A stretch of DNA of 64,000 bases from Epinephelus fuscoguttatus. Lineage: Eukaryota > Chordata > Actinopteri > Perciformes > Serranidae. Within the stretch, counting starts at the first letter, position 1, and each line of letters begins with the position of its first letter. The notes under the pieces were generated by a model that saw only the letters and a program-made list of their open reading frames with translations, searched no databases and had not been told where the DNA came from. The translations under genes and the position numbers were made by a program. Below, in pieces: positions 50,768 to 61,700 of the stretch. The DNA lies in NCBI RefSeq assembly GCF_011397635.1, contig NC_064754.1:30794543-30858542 (forward strand), in the 5' to 3' direction.

Positions 50768-51771
50768 CCTCTCTCTCTCTCTCTACCAGCGGTTTCCTGG
50801 AAAGTGAAACTACATCTTTCAGAAAGCTGTTGACATGAGGCTCAAACCATTATTAAAATAATTCAGATGGACATTTCTTGCATGCTAAAGCAGGCAACCC
50901 CCAAACTTCAGCTTTGGCACAAATTCTTAAAGGAGTGTTGACATCATCTCTTTGTAGACAGAAAATAGAGATCTAGTTGAATAACTTCTCTATGGATATG
51001 CCACTTTAATCAATGATCAAGATTCAAGGTTTATCTGTATTTGCATTACACAACACAGAACTGCACAATGAAATGCAGCTGTCGCCGCTCCATGTTGCAC
51101 ACTGGGAAGTTGTGTAAATTAAATTAAAATATGAAAAATAAGTAAAAAAAAAACAAAAAACAGAGGAAGGTAGAATAAAGACAAGAAACACAACACAAGC
51201 TATTCTTCATCCATCAAGTATGCGCACTTATATTTGTTTAGCCTCTTTTAGTGTCCTTGATTTGCATCTCTTTGTAGCCAGAATGCATCTTTTTTTGTGG
51301 TTTTGAGTCTTTTTGAGGTAACTTTTGTAGTTATTTTGTGTGTCTGCAGTTCCTTTGAATTTCGTTGCGTTGATTTTTAATCTCTTCCTGATCAGCACAT
51401 GTTAATTTGAGTGACATTTTCAAGTTCAACTTTGAGCCCCTGTGCCCAGTATACCCGTTCAGTATTCCCGCCTTGACAGGGAAATTTGCCACGAAAACAA
51501 TACGTAATTATAACAGAACAACACAATGCAGATTCACAGATAAAATGTCTGTATGTTTATACATACTACTCCCTGTATTGAGTAGAAATAGACAGTTAAA
51601 CAATTGCAGAGCATTTTGGTGTCCTTTTTTATAAACGGCATCCCAGTTTTTGTGTCTAATCATCATGCACTGTCAGAAGTTTCCATTGAAATGTCTTACT
51701 ACTGAAGAAATAGTCTGTACAAAAAGAGTAAAGTGAAGTCTTCTGATTATACTGACACTATCAACGTTAGA
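49293..51771. repeat. 1.24-kb tandem duplication carrying ISRE pairs
   Basis: Unit 1 is 49293-50526 (1234 bases) and unit 2 is 50527-51771 (1245 bases). They are nearly identical; differences are a few substitutions and length changes in the CT and A runs. The shared octamer CAGTGGTT occurs at each unit start and at 51772-51779, just past the second unit, which suggests recombination at microhomology. Each unit has the two perfect ISREs (unit 2: 50540-50551 and 50800-50811), a CT microsatellite (49505-49541; 50739-50784) and a copy of the TTTGTAGCCAGAATGCATC repeat. The matching open frames at 50161 and 51407 are shadows of the duplication and not genes. Confidence 0.9.
49306..49567 (-). promoter_or_regulatory. 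ISRE-bearing promoter of GIMAP duplicate 1
   Basis: Perfect GAAAGTGAAACT at 49306-49317 and 49556-49567, with an imperfect GAAGTGAAACT at 49494-49504. The sister gene has a one-mismatch site (TAAAGTGAAACT) at the equivalent distance. ISREs work in either orientation, so this supports interferon control. Confidence 0.7.
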
Positions 51772-51779
51772 CAGTGGTT

Positions 51780-52490
51780 GACAGGAAGTGACTTTTCTGA
51801 AGTGATGTCTGCTCTCCTGCAGAACCAGTTTTCCTGCTCACTTTGACATCTTTCAATAAGGTTGTGCTTCCACTCTCTCTTTGTTGCACCTCTCTCGTTA
51901 AATGTCTTCACATACCAAGTACACTGAATGTAGGTGTGGTGGTTACCAGGATCAACTGCGATCAGTATGTTCTTTTCGCTTGAACCAAACTACAAATCAT
52001 CATAAAGGCATTTTGGCAGCTTTAATATTTCCCATTGTGCAGAGAGCACCATGATGTTCAGGAAACCGTATGACCTTTTGTGTAAAACAAACCTGGTATT
52101 ATAAGCATACTTGCTATGCTGTGTGAGTGTTATATGACACTATAATATCTGCGTTCAAAGGCGTAGATTTCAGGAGGGAGGTGAAGCACATTTCCCCCTC
52201 AGTGTTTAGAACATGGGCATTTGCCCAGCCCACAGAGGTTAGCATTGTCATCTCACAGCAAGAGGGTTCCTGGTTTGACCCTGGGTATGGGGGAGCCCTT
52301 CTGTGCAGAGTTTGCATGTTCTCCCCATTACCCTTAGGTTTGAATGCGAAAATGAATGGTTGTTCATCTCTATGAGTCAGCCCTGTGACAGTCTAGCAAC
52401 CCATCCAGGATATACACCCCCCCACCCCCACCCCGCCCTTTCATGTACTATAGATTTTTGTACAATGACCTAAGACACTTGACACTGACA
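51780..52490. other. Spacer between the duplication and GIMAP duplicate 2
   Basis: Contains a hAT-like end (CAAAGGCGTAGATTTCAGG at about 52,155) related to that at about 4,110, and a SINE-like copy at about 52,236-52,420 (GGTTAGCATTGTCATCTCAC). No gene. Confidence 0.5.
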
Positions 52491-52753
52491 AGTTGTTGTC
52501 ATATTTCTTTATTTTATTCTTACAAATCCAACACACAATATGACGTTCAGGATAAGAGTGTGCAGCATCAACATTTAAACATTTGTCATAAAAGGTTAAT
52601 TTATGGTTCAAAGCAGACAAGCTGTGATTGATATGTATGAATGTACATAAATGGAGCAACATTAAATATTTACAAAAGGGCAAATATGAATGTAATGTGT
52701 GAAAAGGAAATCAATGGAATGACTTTACACAAAGTATCATGGCTTGACATGAC

Positions 52754-53749
52754 TCAGCTGTCTGTTTTAGGTTTCACCCACCACCCCATGACCTTAGAGA
52801 TTCCTCCACTTGCAGCCACTGAAATCACTCTCATGGATGTAGCTGCTGTAAACAAAGCACCAGCTACAGGGGCTGCTTCCTCTGCCATTACAGCTGCACC
52901 AGCTGCAGGGACAGCTGTGGCTGCTGCTGCCACAAACAACTGATTACCCACAGTGTTCATATAGCCTCCCACCCTTTTCCACCATTCCTTTGAATTCTTC
53001 TTTTTCTGGGCCTCTTCGTACATGCTTCTGGTGTAATAGTTACCATTTAACTGCACTATCTCGTCTATCAGTTCAAACAGATCAGCCACCTGAGTGTGAT
53101 TTTCCATGCATGTGTTGTCAAATACATGGTACCCAGCTGTACAGTCATCGATGAACTCCCTGAGTTCAGAACTTTGGTCTATATAATCCTGGATGGATTT
53201 CCCCTTGAGCTCATCTCCCCTAGTGAAAAGCACCAGCGTATAATTGGAGGCTTCCTCACCGAAGTTGTTCTTGATCCACTTTATTGCATTCTTCTCCTCT
53301 TCTGTGAACCGTACATTCAGTCTGATCACCAGCAGGAATATATGGGGTCCTGGGTCAGACAGCACGATACATGTCTCTATTTCACCTTTCAGCTGGTCTT
53401 CCTTAATCGATGTGTCAAAGACACCGGGGGTGTCGACCACACTGACAGTTCTGTTATCAAAGTGGCAAGTTTCTTTTTTACATGTCACTGTCACAGAAGA
53501 CGGAGAAATCTCTGAGGTAAAAGCTTGTCGTCCCAGGATGGTGTTCCCTGTTGCGCTCTTTCCTGATCCAGTCTTCCCCAGCAGGACAATCCTCAGGTCG
53601 CTGACAACTGGAGAGCTGTGTGAGTCTGTGGACAAAAAGATAGATGGTTCGTTTGAATTCTTGAGTCTTTGGCCAGCTCACATCAGGAGTGTAAAGCATA
53701 TATGCACACACAAGTAAAGACACTCACCTTCAGTTGAAATTAAACCCAT
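52754..53749 (-). CDS. GIMAP/AIG1 GTPase, tandem duplicate 2
   Basis: Two coding exons: 53749-53728 and 53625-52754, phase 1, with an intron of 102 bases. The 297-aa protein begins MGLISTEDSHSSPVVSDLRI. G1 GKTGSGKS is 24-31, followed by DTPGVFDT, DPGPHIFLLVI, TRGD at the G4 position and NGNYYTRSMYEEAQ. The GTPase domain is nearly identical to the 48146-49121 gene. The C-terminal Ala-rich hydrophobic region is longer and rearranged (AVPAAGAAVMAEEAAPVAGA), so most divergence lies in the membrane-facing tail. The 5'UTR and 3'UTR are also homologous, giving a duplicated block of about 1.6-1.8 kb. Confidence 0.87.
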
Positions 53750-53922
53750 GTTGTTGCAGAGAAAGAAATACCAGGAAACACTTGTCAGTCCTGTTTTTGA
53801 ATCACAAATTCTGTGCGTGTTTCTCAACCCTTTCTTCCAGATTACAGTACCTCTGTCCTTCTGTGTGCTTGTTATTCCTCCCTCCCCTCCTCCCTCTCTC
53901 TATATACCTCAGCGGTTTCCTG

Positions 53923-53934
53923 TAAAGTGAAACT
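53923..53934 (-). promoter_or_regulatory. ISRE-like site of GIMAP duplicate 2
   Basis: TAAAGTGAAACT, one mismatch from the ISRE consensus, 174 bases above the ATG and followed by the same ACAACTTGCAGAAGGCCT block as at 49,318. The consensus G of the first half-site is lost here. Confidence 0.5.
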
Positions 53935-54527
53935 ACAACTTGCAGAAGGCCTGCATGTGAACTTCCCACATGCTAAAGGCGGTGACATTTGGCACGCTCT
54001 TAAAGGAGACTTGGTATCATGAGTCACTGGCATTGCCTTGTTGCAGACAGAAACCAGAGATCTGAACTTTTCTATTGAACATGACTCGAGCATTGATAAT
54101 TAAGTTTAATGTTCAGGGGTGCACAATGAAATGCAGTTGTGGCCACTTTCATGCTGCACACTGAGAAATTGTATAAATGAGACACAGGCATTATATTACC
54201 ATACAATTAAACCTGCATCAAATGATTTTCTGGACTCTTGGAGGGCACGGGAAACAAACATGGAATGCAAAAAATGTCAACAGGTTTGGCCTTTCAGCCT
54301 GCATTGCAGCAATCAAAGCCAGATGCACTTTGATTCCAAACTCTCCTGTCAGGCCTCTTTCTGCAACAAATAATGAGCATGCTTTGCTCAAGCACCCGGA
54401 AGAGAGGATGTTGAAGCCCAGTAGGAGAATGGTGGCTGTCTAATGCCATCTAGTGGCTATGCAGAGCAACTTCACCCAGCATGCCATCAAAATGTCCAAA
54501 AATAGTCACTAAATTCAATATATTTTC

Positions 54528-54711
54528 TTTTTAAAGATATTTTTTGGGCATTTTGCCTTTAATTGACAGGACAGGTAAGCGTGAAGGGGGGAGAGAGAGA
54601 AGGGGGGATGACATGCAGCAAAGGGCCACAGACTGGATTCGAACCCAGGCCGCTGCGGCAACAGCCTTGTACATGGGGCGCCTGTTCTGCCACTAAGCCA
54701 CCGACACACCG
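54528..54711 (-). mobile_element. tRNA-derived SINE with 17-bp target-site duplication
   Basis: On the - strand: GTGTGTCGGTGGCTTAGTGG (A-box) and GGTTCGAATCC (intact B-box), then the same body as 40,791-40,969. It is flanked by AAATTCAATATATTTTC at 54511-54527 and 54712-54728. The intact B-box makes this the best-preserved copy in the window. Confidence 0.85.
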
Positions 54712-54739
54712 AAATTCAATATATTTTCATGCCTCTGTG

Positions 54740-55500
54740 CCGGCGATAGCTGTGCCAGTGCCATTATATTTTCAAATTGTTCGCCTGTCCGTCCATCTGT
54801 AAGTCTGTATAGCCGTCCGTCCATCCCATCCTTGTGAACACGATATCTCAAGAAAGCCTCAAGGGAATTTTTTTTCAAAGTAGGCACAAACGTTAACTTA
54901 GACTCAAGGATGAATTTATTAGATTTAGGTGGTCAAAGGTCAAGGTCACTGTGGCCTTGAACCCTCTTCTGAATGCAAAATCTCAAGAACAGCTTGAGGA
55001 AATTGCTTCAAATTTGGCTTAAATGTTCACTTGTACTCAACAATGAACTGAATGGATTTCAGTGGTCAAAGGTCAAGGTCAATGCGACCTTGCGTCTGTC
55101 TCATTGTCATGAATGCTATGTCGTAAGAACACCTTAAGAACATTTCTTTAAATTTGACTCAAAGATCCACTTAGACTGAAGAATAACCTGATTGGAATTT
55201 TGTGGTTGAAGGTCAAAGGTCAAGGTCAGTGTGACCTTGCAAAATATGTTTTTGGCCATAACTCAAGAAGTCATGTACTAATTATGACATAACTTCACAC
55301 AGATGTCTGATAAGATAAAATGATGACGTGATGACAGTTTATATCAAAAAGATCAAAGGTCAGGTTCACTGTGACATCATAATGTTCTGCATAAAATACT
55401 TTTCTGGCCATTATTCAACATTATATCTCAGGAACAGAAGGTGAGACATTTGGTCAGATGCTTAATTGGTGACACTCATCTTGGGTGATTGTGTAGATTT
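54740..55500. repeat. Degenerate tandem array with AGGTCA direct repeats
   Basis: Four diverged units of about 135-147 bases, each with a core like TCAAAGGTCAAGGTCA. The sites TCAAGGTCA are at 54940-54948, 55073-55081 and 55220-55228; a decayed one (AAAGGTCAGGTTCA) is at 55355-55368. Between the cores lie blocks of the type TCTCAAGAA and TTTGGCCATAACTCAAGAA. I recognise it as a dispersed fish repeat but cannot name it. Confidence 0.6.
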
Positions 55501-55879
55501 TCTGTGTTGCCGGGGGGAAGATGTGTGTGAAGCCTCCATGTTTTCACAGACATGGATGTAAACTGTAACTGCAACTTGAGAGGAGCGCAGAGGCATAAAA
55601 TCGCAGGGTGGTAATTCTTTTTTTATCTTTTTCACCAAAAAAAGTTACAATTTCCACTAGTTTTGGTAGATTTACACTCTAGTATGACATAGAGGTTGTT
55701 TCATGCTGCGCTTGTCAGGTCTCCAGTCAGCTCTCTCCTCCTCGGCTCCATCCATTGCCTCATTATGGCCGCTCCAACTTCAAGAAATGACAACATGGTA
55801 GCAATCAACAACGTCTATAACAAAGTGTCCTTGTGCTGTCATTTTTTGCATAACTAGCTATGTGTGTGTGTGTATTTAG

Positions 55880-56067
55880 TATGCAGTATTACACACTGCT
55901 GCCCTCCCACACCCCTGTGTATGAGTTTCAGAGAGACAAACCGGCCAGTCATAACAGAAGAAAGACACCAACTACTCACATCACACGACTATACTGCCAA
56001 GAAACTCACTAAGGATCATCAACACGGTATCTGTGGACATCTGGTTCTTTGATTACTAATTGAAAGG
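55880..56067 (+). promoter_or_regulatory. Probable noncoding first exon of the claudin gene
   Basis: A GAAAG|GTGAGTTT donor lies at about 56,067. An acceptor CATCTTAACAG precedes 56,261, giving a short intron of about 190 bases in the 5'UTR. The left border is unknown. Some fish claudins have a separate 5'UTR exon. Confidence 0.4.
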
Positions 56068-56463
56068 TGAGTTTTATTTTGCTGGGACTGTGAAAGTGAA
56101 TGGATAGCTTGAACCAAAGAAAACATGTCCAGATGGAGCGAGTTTAATGCTCTCATTCTTGCTTACTTTACTATTATACTGCACAATTTCTGTATATGTT
56201 TTACTAATATTAAGTTCATTTAAATGTGCCTCTATAAAGTTACACTATCATCTTAACAGCGTTAAACAAGAAAGGATACCGAGGAAAAGAGGGGACTCCT
56301 CTCAGCAACTCAATCACTGGACTGAATGTCTGAGAATATACTCTGGGCAGCACTGGCTTTTGTCTACTGAGTGCTCACTATCCTCCTCAGGAGAAAGACA
56401 AGAAAAAAAACTGAGGTTTATCTGAGAGACATTTTTGTTGACCTTAAAGTTTCCTCAGCAACA

Positions 56464-57132
56464 ATGGCATCAACTGGTCTTCAGCTGCTGGGCTTGGTCT
56501 TGGCTGTGCTGGGTTGGGTGTGCGGGGCGCTGGTGTGCGCGGCTCCTCTGTGGCGTGTGTCGGCCTTCGTGGGTGGAGAGCTGGTGATTGCTCAGGTGCT
56601 GTGGGAGGGACTGTGGATGAACTGTCTGTCTCAAACCACAGGCCAGATCCAGTGCAAGACCTATGACTCCACCCTGGCCCTGCCCGTGTCTGCCCAAGCC
56701 GCCCGAGGCCTCACTGTTCTCTCCCTGCTCCTCTGCCTTCTAGCCCTCATGCTTGGGGTGGCCGGGGCCAAGTGCACTCACTGCATGGATGACGGTAACC
56801 AGGCCTCCAAAGCTCGGCTGGCGAGGATAGCAGGGGTGCTCTTCCTTGTAGCTGGCTTGGCCTACATGATACCCATCTGTTGGACTGCCCATGCAATCAT
56901 CAGGGACTTCTATGATCCGAATGTTGCGGCGCCTTTAAAGAGAGAGCTGGGGCCAGCGCTGTACCTGGGCTGGGGGGCCAGCTTGCTGCTCCTGGTGGGC
57001 GGCTCCCTCCTGCACGCAGGCTCCTCTCCACCAGGTGGAAGAACGCTGCCTATTTTGGGAGGAGCAACCAAAGATAACCCACATACAGGGGCAGCAGGAG
57101 AGGTGAAGCAACAGGAAAAATCTTTTGTATGA
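56464..57132 (+). CDS. Claudin (claudin-3/-4-like, fish type), intronless CDS
   Basis: A tight-junction four-helix membrane protein that seals or selectively opens the paracellular path. The 222-aa frame starts at ATG 56464 (MASTGLQLLG, ACAATGG context). The in-frame ATG at 56371 is rejected because the claudin N-terminus begins at MAS. Features: TM1 about 8-27; W30; first extracellular loop signature WEGLW 47-51 with C54 and C64; R81 before TM2 (about 82-102); TM3 about 118-142; second loop HAIIRDFYDPNV; TM4 about 163-184; cytoplasmic tail ending KSFV, a PDZ-type C-terminus (most claudins end YV). The MASTGLQ start and the loop match the claudin-3/-4 group and its fish-expanded relatives (claudin 28-30 type), so no symbol is given. 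A single-exon CDS is typical of that group. Confidence 0.92.
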   Translation: MASTGLQLLGLVLAVLGWVCGALVCAAPLWRVSAFVGGELVIAQVLWEGLWMNCLSQTTGQIQCKTYDSTLALPVSAQAARGLTVLSLLLCLLALMLGVAGAKCTHCMDDGNQASKARLARIAGVLFLVAGLAYMIPICWTAHAIIRDFYDPNVAAPLKRELGPALYLGWGASLLLLVGGSLLHAGSSPPGGRTLPILGGATKDNPHTGAAGEVKQQEKSFV

Positions 57133-57319
57133 GATGATTTCATTGGACATGTGAGGTACAAACAAGTACAAAGGTCACAATCTCATCAGACAACCTTCTG
57201 GAAACTACAAAGTCACCATCGATTAGAGGATATTCAGCAGATATTATGTTTTATATTTTTCAGACTTTGTATCTTTGTATATGCTTCTTCAAGTAATAAT
57301 ATGGATTTAATTACACTTT

Positions 57320-57325
57320 AATAAA
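57320..57325 (+). terminator. Claudin poly(A) signal candidate
   Basis: AATAAA about 190 bases after the stop. Another AATAAA lies at about 57,925, so the 3'UTR may extend to about 57,945. Confidence 0.45.
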
Positions 57326-57949
57326 TATTTTTTTAGATTTATTAATACATTTACATGATAAACTACATAGCAAAGGGTTTCTAATATAATTTATATCATT
57401 ATCAGATTTCGGTCAGAGTGGGAGTTGACATGAATTGTGGGAGGATTTAAATGTTTAGAGGTTTAGTAATGTGTGTGACTTACATTTCTTAAATTCCACT
57501 CTGCCTCTGCTTCTGTTTGCGTGTGTGGGTGGTCTGTGTACAGAAGACCAGTGTGCATAGTATATCTTTGTGTGCTGGTGTGTTCACTGAAAACGCGTGG
57601 GCAGTCGGAGCAACGCTTGTTTATTTACTTTTTACAAATGTTTCTGAGTATTTGGGGTTTTCAGCAAATTTACTCTACATTTTATTTTTCCATTTGGATT
57701 TATTTATTCTTCTTCCTCTTGTTTATATTCATTTTTACTCTGCAATATGTATTTCTACTGTACCCTTTTATTGATATCAGCTCAAACACCCCTGTCCAAG
57801 TTTTAGAGCTTGTTTCTTTTGCCTACACTGGATGAATTATGACTAATGTTTATGTAATATTATCATTTCTAGCATGAGTAGTTTTGTTATTTAATTTAAT
57901 GACAACCATTTGTTGCTGATCTAAATAAAACTGCTATACTTTTTGACCT

Positions 57950-59777
57950 ATATGTTCTTTATGTGTATAGTTTACACATTTTCAACATCACTGATCATTA
58001 ACTGTGTGTCTTACATTACCTTGACATGTAGCAAGACTTATGTTTTATCTAGCTTTTGGCACACTTGACTTAATAACACCATACAGCAGTGATACTCATG
58101 GCCCCTCATAGGGTGCAGGGTGTCACTGGGGAGATTAAATGATTCACACTGGGATTTTTTTTGTGTACTTTTAATATACAATAAGCTGCCTTTACACTGC
58201 TGTACAGCAACCATCCTGGCAACCGCCTACCCACAAGAGCGTTTCCCCCCAAAACATGAAGTGTTCTTAAAAGCAGCTGCTGCACTACAATCCAGGGCTG
58301 TGCTGACAAGGTGGTGCTTCAGTGAATGGCACCGACAGAAGTAGCATGGCGCCATGATTTCTACATATATGGACAATTTGCCAGCCATCTGAAGTTTGAT
58401 GGAAGTGTTATTGCAAGCCCAGTTTTTCTTCTGGTTGTTCTTATAAGTTGCTAGTGCTGTGTTGCACAACGCCGCATATTCAGACACCATTGTCAGCCCC
58501 TCCATCTTGTTATCTTCCTGCTTCTATAACACTGGGCTCCTTCTATTTGATTGTCCAGAACTAAGTGTCTACTGCCAGAACTCTGCGTGGCACAGCAAAA
58601 TCTATGCGCAGTCATGTCGGTGGCAACTGCTTCAAACCCCGAAACCCCCATGTTCGAAATCACTTCCCCTCTGCTACCTTCCTCTCATTGAAATGACGAG
58701 GCTGAGAGTTACCACAAGACTGTTAGAGCAACTTAAGGTGTCAGAGTGCATAAAAAAGCATCAAAATAGAGCTTGTTCATGAAAAAAAGTGGCCCTTGGA
58801 CTATGCAGGTTGAGCATCCCTGTTGTATACATTAGTGTGACACGTGGCATCACATTTTCCACCTTTAATCTTTTCTATTGTCTGACTTTTAACCACAATA
58901 TGCACAATAAACACATGTGTTTTCATTCCCCGACTACTGTTCTTCATTATTAGAAGTATGACCCATGTGCTGGGATGGGTCATGAGTTTATGTGCAGAAT
59001 AAACAGTGTCCCGTGTTACGTCTTTCACTTTACTCCAGTCTTTTTTCAGGACACTTCATGGTCACAGAGGAATGGGTCAGGAACAATAAATGAGCGTAAT
59101 TTCACACAGGTCAGCTGTGGGAGCAAGGCTAGTGGATATCAGCCATGACTGTGCACTTACTTCACTTCTTATCAGTGTTGGATCCCAAACCGTTAATTCT
59201 AACCACTATGAGTGGTGGCAGCAGAGATAGTACACTTGGGGGCAGTAAACACTCAGTAACTGATGCACTCTCTAGCATAAACTGTCACATGGCCCTGTGG
59301 CAAGGCTCTGTACAAGTAGCCTAAACATCTGTCTCTGACATGCCACACCAGCTGAAAAAAAAACTGCCAAATTATTTCTTACCTTTCCTCAGTAGAGTTG
59401 CAGCCTCCTTATTATCTGGTCCAGTCCCTTAGAGAGACAGATCACTATAAATCAGCTTTGTAGCTTGTTGCGATCTACACAATCTAATGAGTATGTGTTT
59501 GTATGTGTGTGTTTGTGTGTCTGTTACTGGTCGACCAGTTTCTCTTGCTCCTGGGTGTATTTGTGGTGTATTTGGCTTTCTGCATAACTCTTCTGCAAAT
59601 ATGACCTCGGGCTGCAGTAATTGCTCTGTAAAACCTGGCCTGCTGGCTGGTGGTAAATGTGTATGGCAGGCTAATGTTTTATGGTGATGTTATATCTGTA
59701 ACTAACATTACCATAAATGCACTCAGTCAATCTCTTCCTCTGCTGTTCGTTCCCTCTGTTGCTGAGTAGACTGCTTA
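57950..59777. other. Intergenic stretch
   Basis: No gene is recognised. The - strand open stretch 58227-58505 and neighbours are short and without domains. Confidence 0.45.
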
Positions 59778-59785
59778 TGTGTGTG

Positions 59786-61700
59786 CAGTGGCGTAAGGAA
59801 GCTACGACCGCCCCCAGTGCACACTATCATGACGGGCCCTCAAGGCCATAACTACCATTGAGGACACCGAGGTCATGACCTCGGTATTTTTTCCCGACCT
59901 AAATGAATGAATAAAATGAAAATAAAAATAAACCATTTCATTTGTGCGGTGAAAGTACGTGGGAGGACCGATGGAAGGTGATTGAGCGACTCTCTCTTCT
60001 CTATAATAACAATTATTTAAAAAAGAAAATTCTGGTACTCTCGTTTGATCGACGCAGCTTTCATACAGCTTTGCACACACATTACTCTTGGATGGATTAC
60101 TCGCGAATGCAGGGTCGCACAGAAATGCCACACATATCATATGAAAGTGCAGGACCAGAACTTTCCGAGGATACCACACACATCATTGTGCCGTCATCCC
60201 ATCACGCTATAAATACAAATCAATTGTCTACAAAATAAAAACCTGATGAATTTCTTTACAGCCCATTATACAGATCTTGTTATCAGTCACTTCATATAGT
60301 GAGGAATATCGTATCTTACCACGTCTCAGGCTTGTGTGTGTTTCTCCCTGTCTATCCACATTTGTAGTCCGGCTTTCAAGATGCAAATATCTCCATATTG
60401 TCCAGTTGACACTCCATCAAACTTTGTATGACAAGACCAGCCACTTCACCTTTGCGCACCCAGACAACAGTAGCCTAATTATGCATGCGTGACAGGGCCG
60501 TAGTCACCATATACATTGAGGGGGACACGCCCCCCCCCCCAAAGATCATGTCGACAAGAAAACGTCCAGAATTTTTTTTTACTGCAAAGTGGCAAATATT
60601 ATCTTGGAGGAGATCATTGCACTTGGTTGACTATTTTTCTATTATCTTAGATGTAAATATTGCATGTTTATTTCAAATGAAACACGTTTTTGACTTGTGA
60701 AAGAGTCAATGGAATTTCTTGCAATAATGAAAAAATACTGGCAATCATGTCCGCCTGGCACAAACCACATGTTTTGGACAGCTGTGAAGTGACAGAATGT
60801 CCCAGCATCATGGTTCTTATATTGCCAGATTCCAGAGAGTCTCCCCTCTTCATATATGGCAGAATATGTCAACTTCCAACTTGCTATGGTGAGATACATG
60901 TAAAAATGTAAGAATTTAGTAACACGGATTTGTTTTTTTCATTGATATAAAATTAATATAACTGACAACTGACAGATGAAGAGAAGTACTTCCTGCTAAA
61001 GTATAAACGGTTCAAACATAATTATAAATACCCACAAACAAAGTTTGGTGAAAGGCAATTACGCTATAGTATGAAGTGGAAAGAGAAACATGATAAGATG
61101 GGATTAATCTAATATGATGTGTGTAGTTCAAGTACACCAGATTGAAGGCTTTTGATATATAATTGACAAAAATTTCTGACCCCCCCACATGCACCACGAC
61201 TAAATGACCTCGGTATTTCAAAAATCCTGCATACAGCCCTGCGGGCCCTGGTGCATGCTATCGTGCATATATTGTCTTGACACTAAGGGAGACTTGCAAC
61301 ATCAATATACATATTACCCAGCAATCATCAATGCATATCTGACAAAGATATCAAAGTAAGTAAGAAATTAGTCATTTTAATTGAATAGTTGTTACAGTAT
61401 ATTATAGATTTTATAGTCGATGTAGAAAAAGCATATGATTTTGTGTTGTATAGCTACTGATTATTTAAAAAATAAAAAATAAAAACCATGACGCAGATGG
61501 GTTTGCCTTTTTGAGGACAATGTGTGGCAAATGGCAGGCTTCTAGAATTATTATTTTTTTTATCATTTCACTTTAAACATAAGTATATTTCCGGCGTGGC
61601 AATCTGAATCACTTGCAAGGGCCCACTCTCTCTACGACCCCTCCAGCCCAGGGGCCCCAGTGCAATCACACGGCCTGCACTGTCTGTATTTACACCCCTG
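59786..61700. mobile_element. hAT-type DNA transposon remnant (outer) with a nested insertion
   Basis: The left end CAGTGGCGTAAGGA and the inverted right end (TATTTACACCCCTG, read back as CAGGGGTGTAAATA) are hAT-type termini. Both are flanked by TGTGTGTG (59778-59785 and 61701-61708), an 8-bp duplication of the hAT length, although in simple sequence. Removing the nested element leaves a short non-autonomous element of about 510 bases. No transposase frame is seen. Confidence 0.6.
59841..61241. mobile_element. Inner hAT-type element with perfect 8-bp target duplication
   Basis: The left end CAAGGCCATAACTACC and the right end (read back CAGGGCTGTATGCAGG) are related inverted ends. They are flanked by CGGGCCCT at 59833-59840 and 61242-61249, a perfect non-simple 8-bp duplication inside the outer hAT element. 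A further related end (CAGGGCCGTAGTCACCATA) at 60,493 suggests a third, internal piece. Total 1401 bases, no intact coding frame. Confidence 0.75.

Noticed and set aside
50161-51634. Two identical open frames (MSDIFKFNFEPLCPVYPF...) as paralogous genes
   Set aside because: They are the same repeat sequence copied by the 1.24-kb tandem duplication. No domain, no splice structure, and a related repeat at 38,575 lacks the frame.
53096-53717. Plus-strand frames of 139 and 157 codons opposite the GIMAP exon
   Set aside because: Antisense shadows of the real GTPase exon. The same shadows occur opposite the sister gene at 48555-49022.
40786-54716. tRNA genes at the tRNA-like heads
   Set aside because: They have only A/B-box similarity, carry a shared SINE body and target-site duplications, and do not fold as full cloverleaf tRNAs by eye.
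54740-55500. CRISPR-like array because of evenly spaced repeats
   Set aside because: Eukaryotic context, diverged units without distinct spacers. It is a degenerate tandem repeat.
56371-56463. Upstream in-frame ATG of the claudin
   Set aside because: It would add 31 non-claudin residues before the conserved MASTGLQ start, which has the better initiation context.
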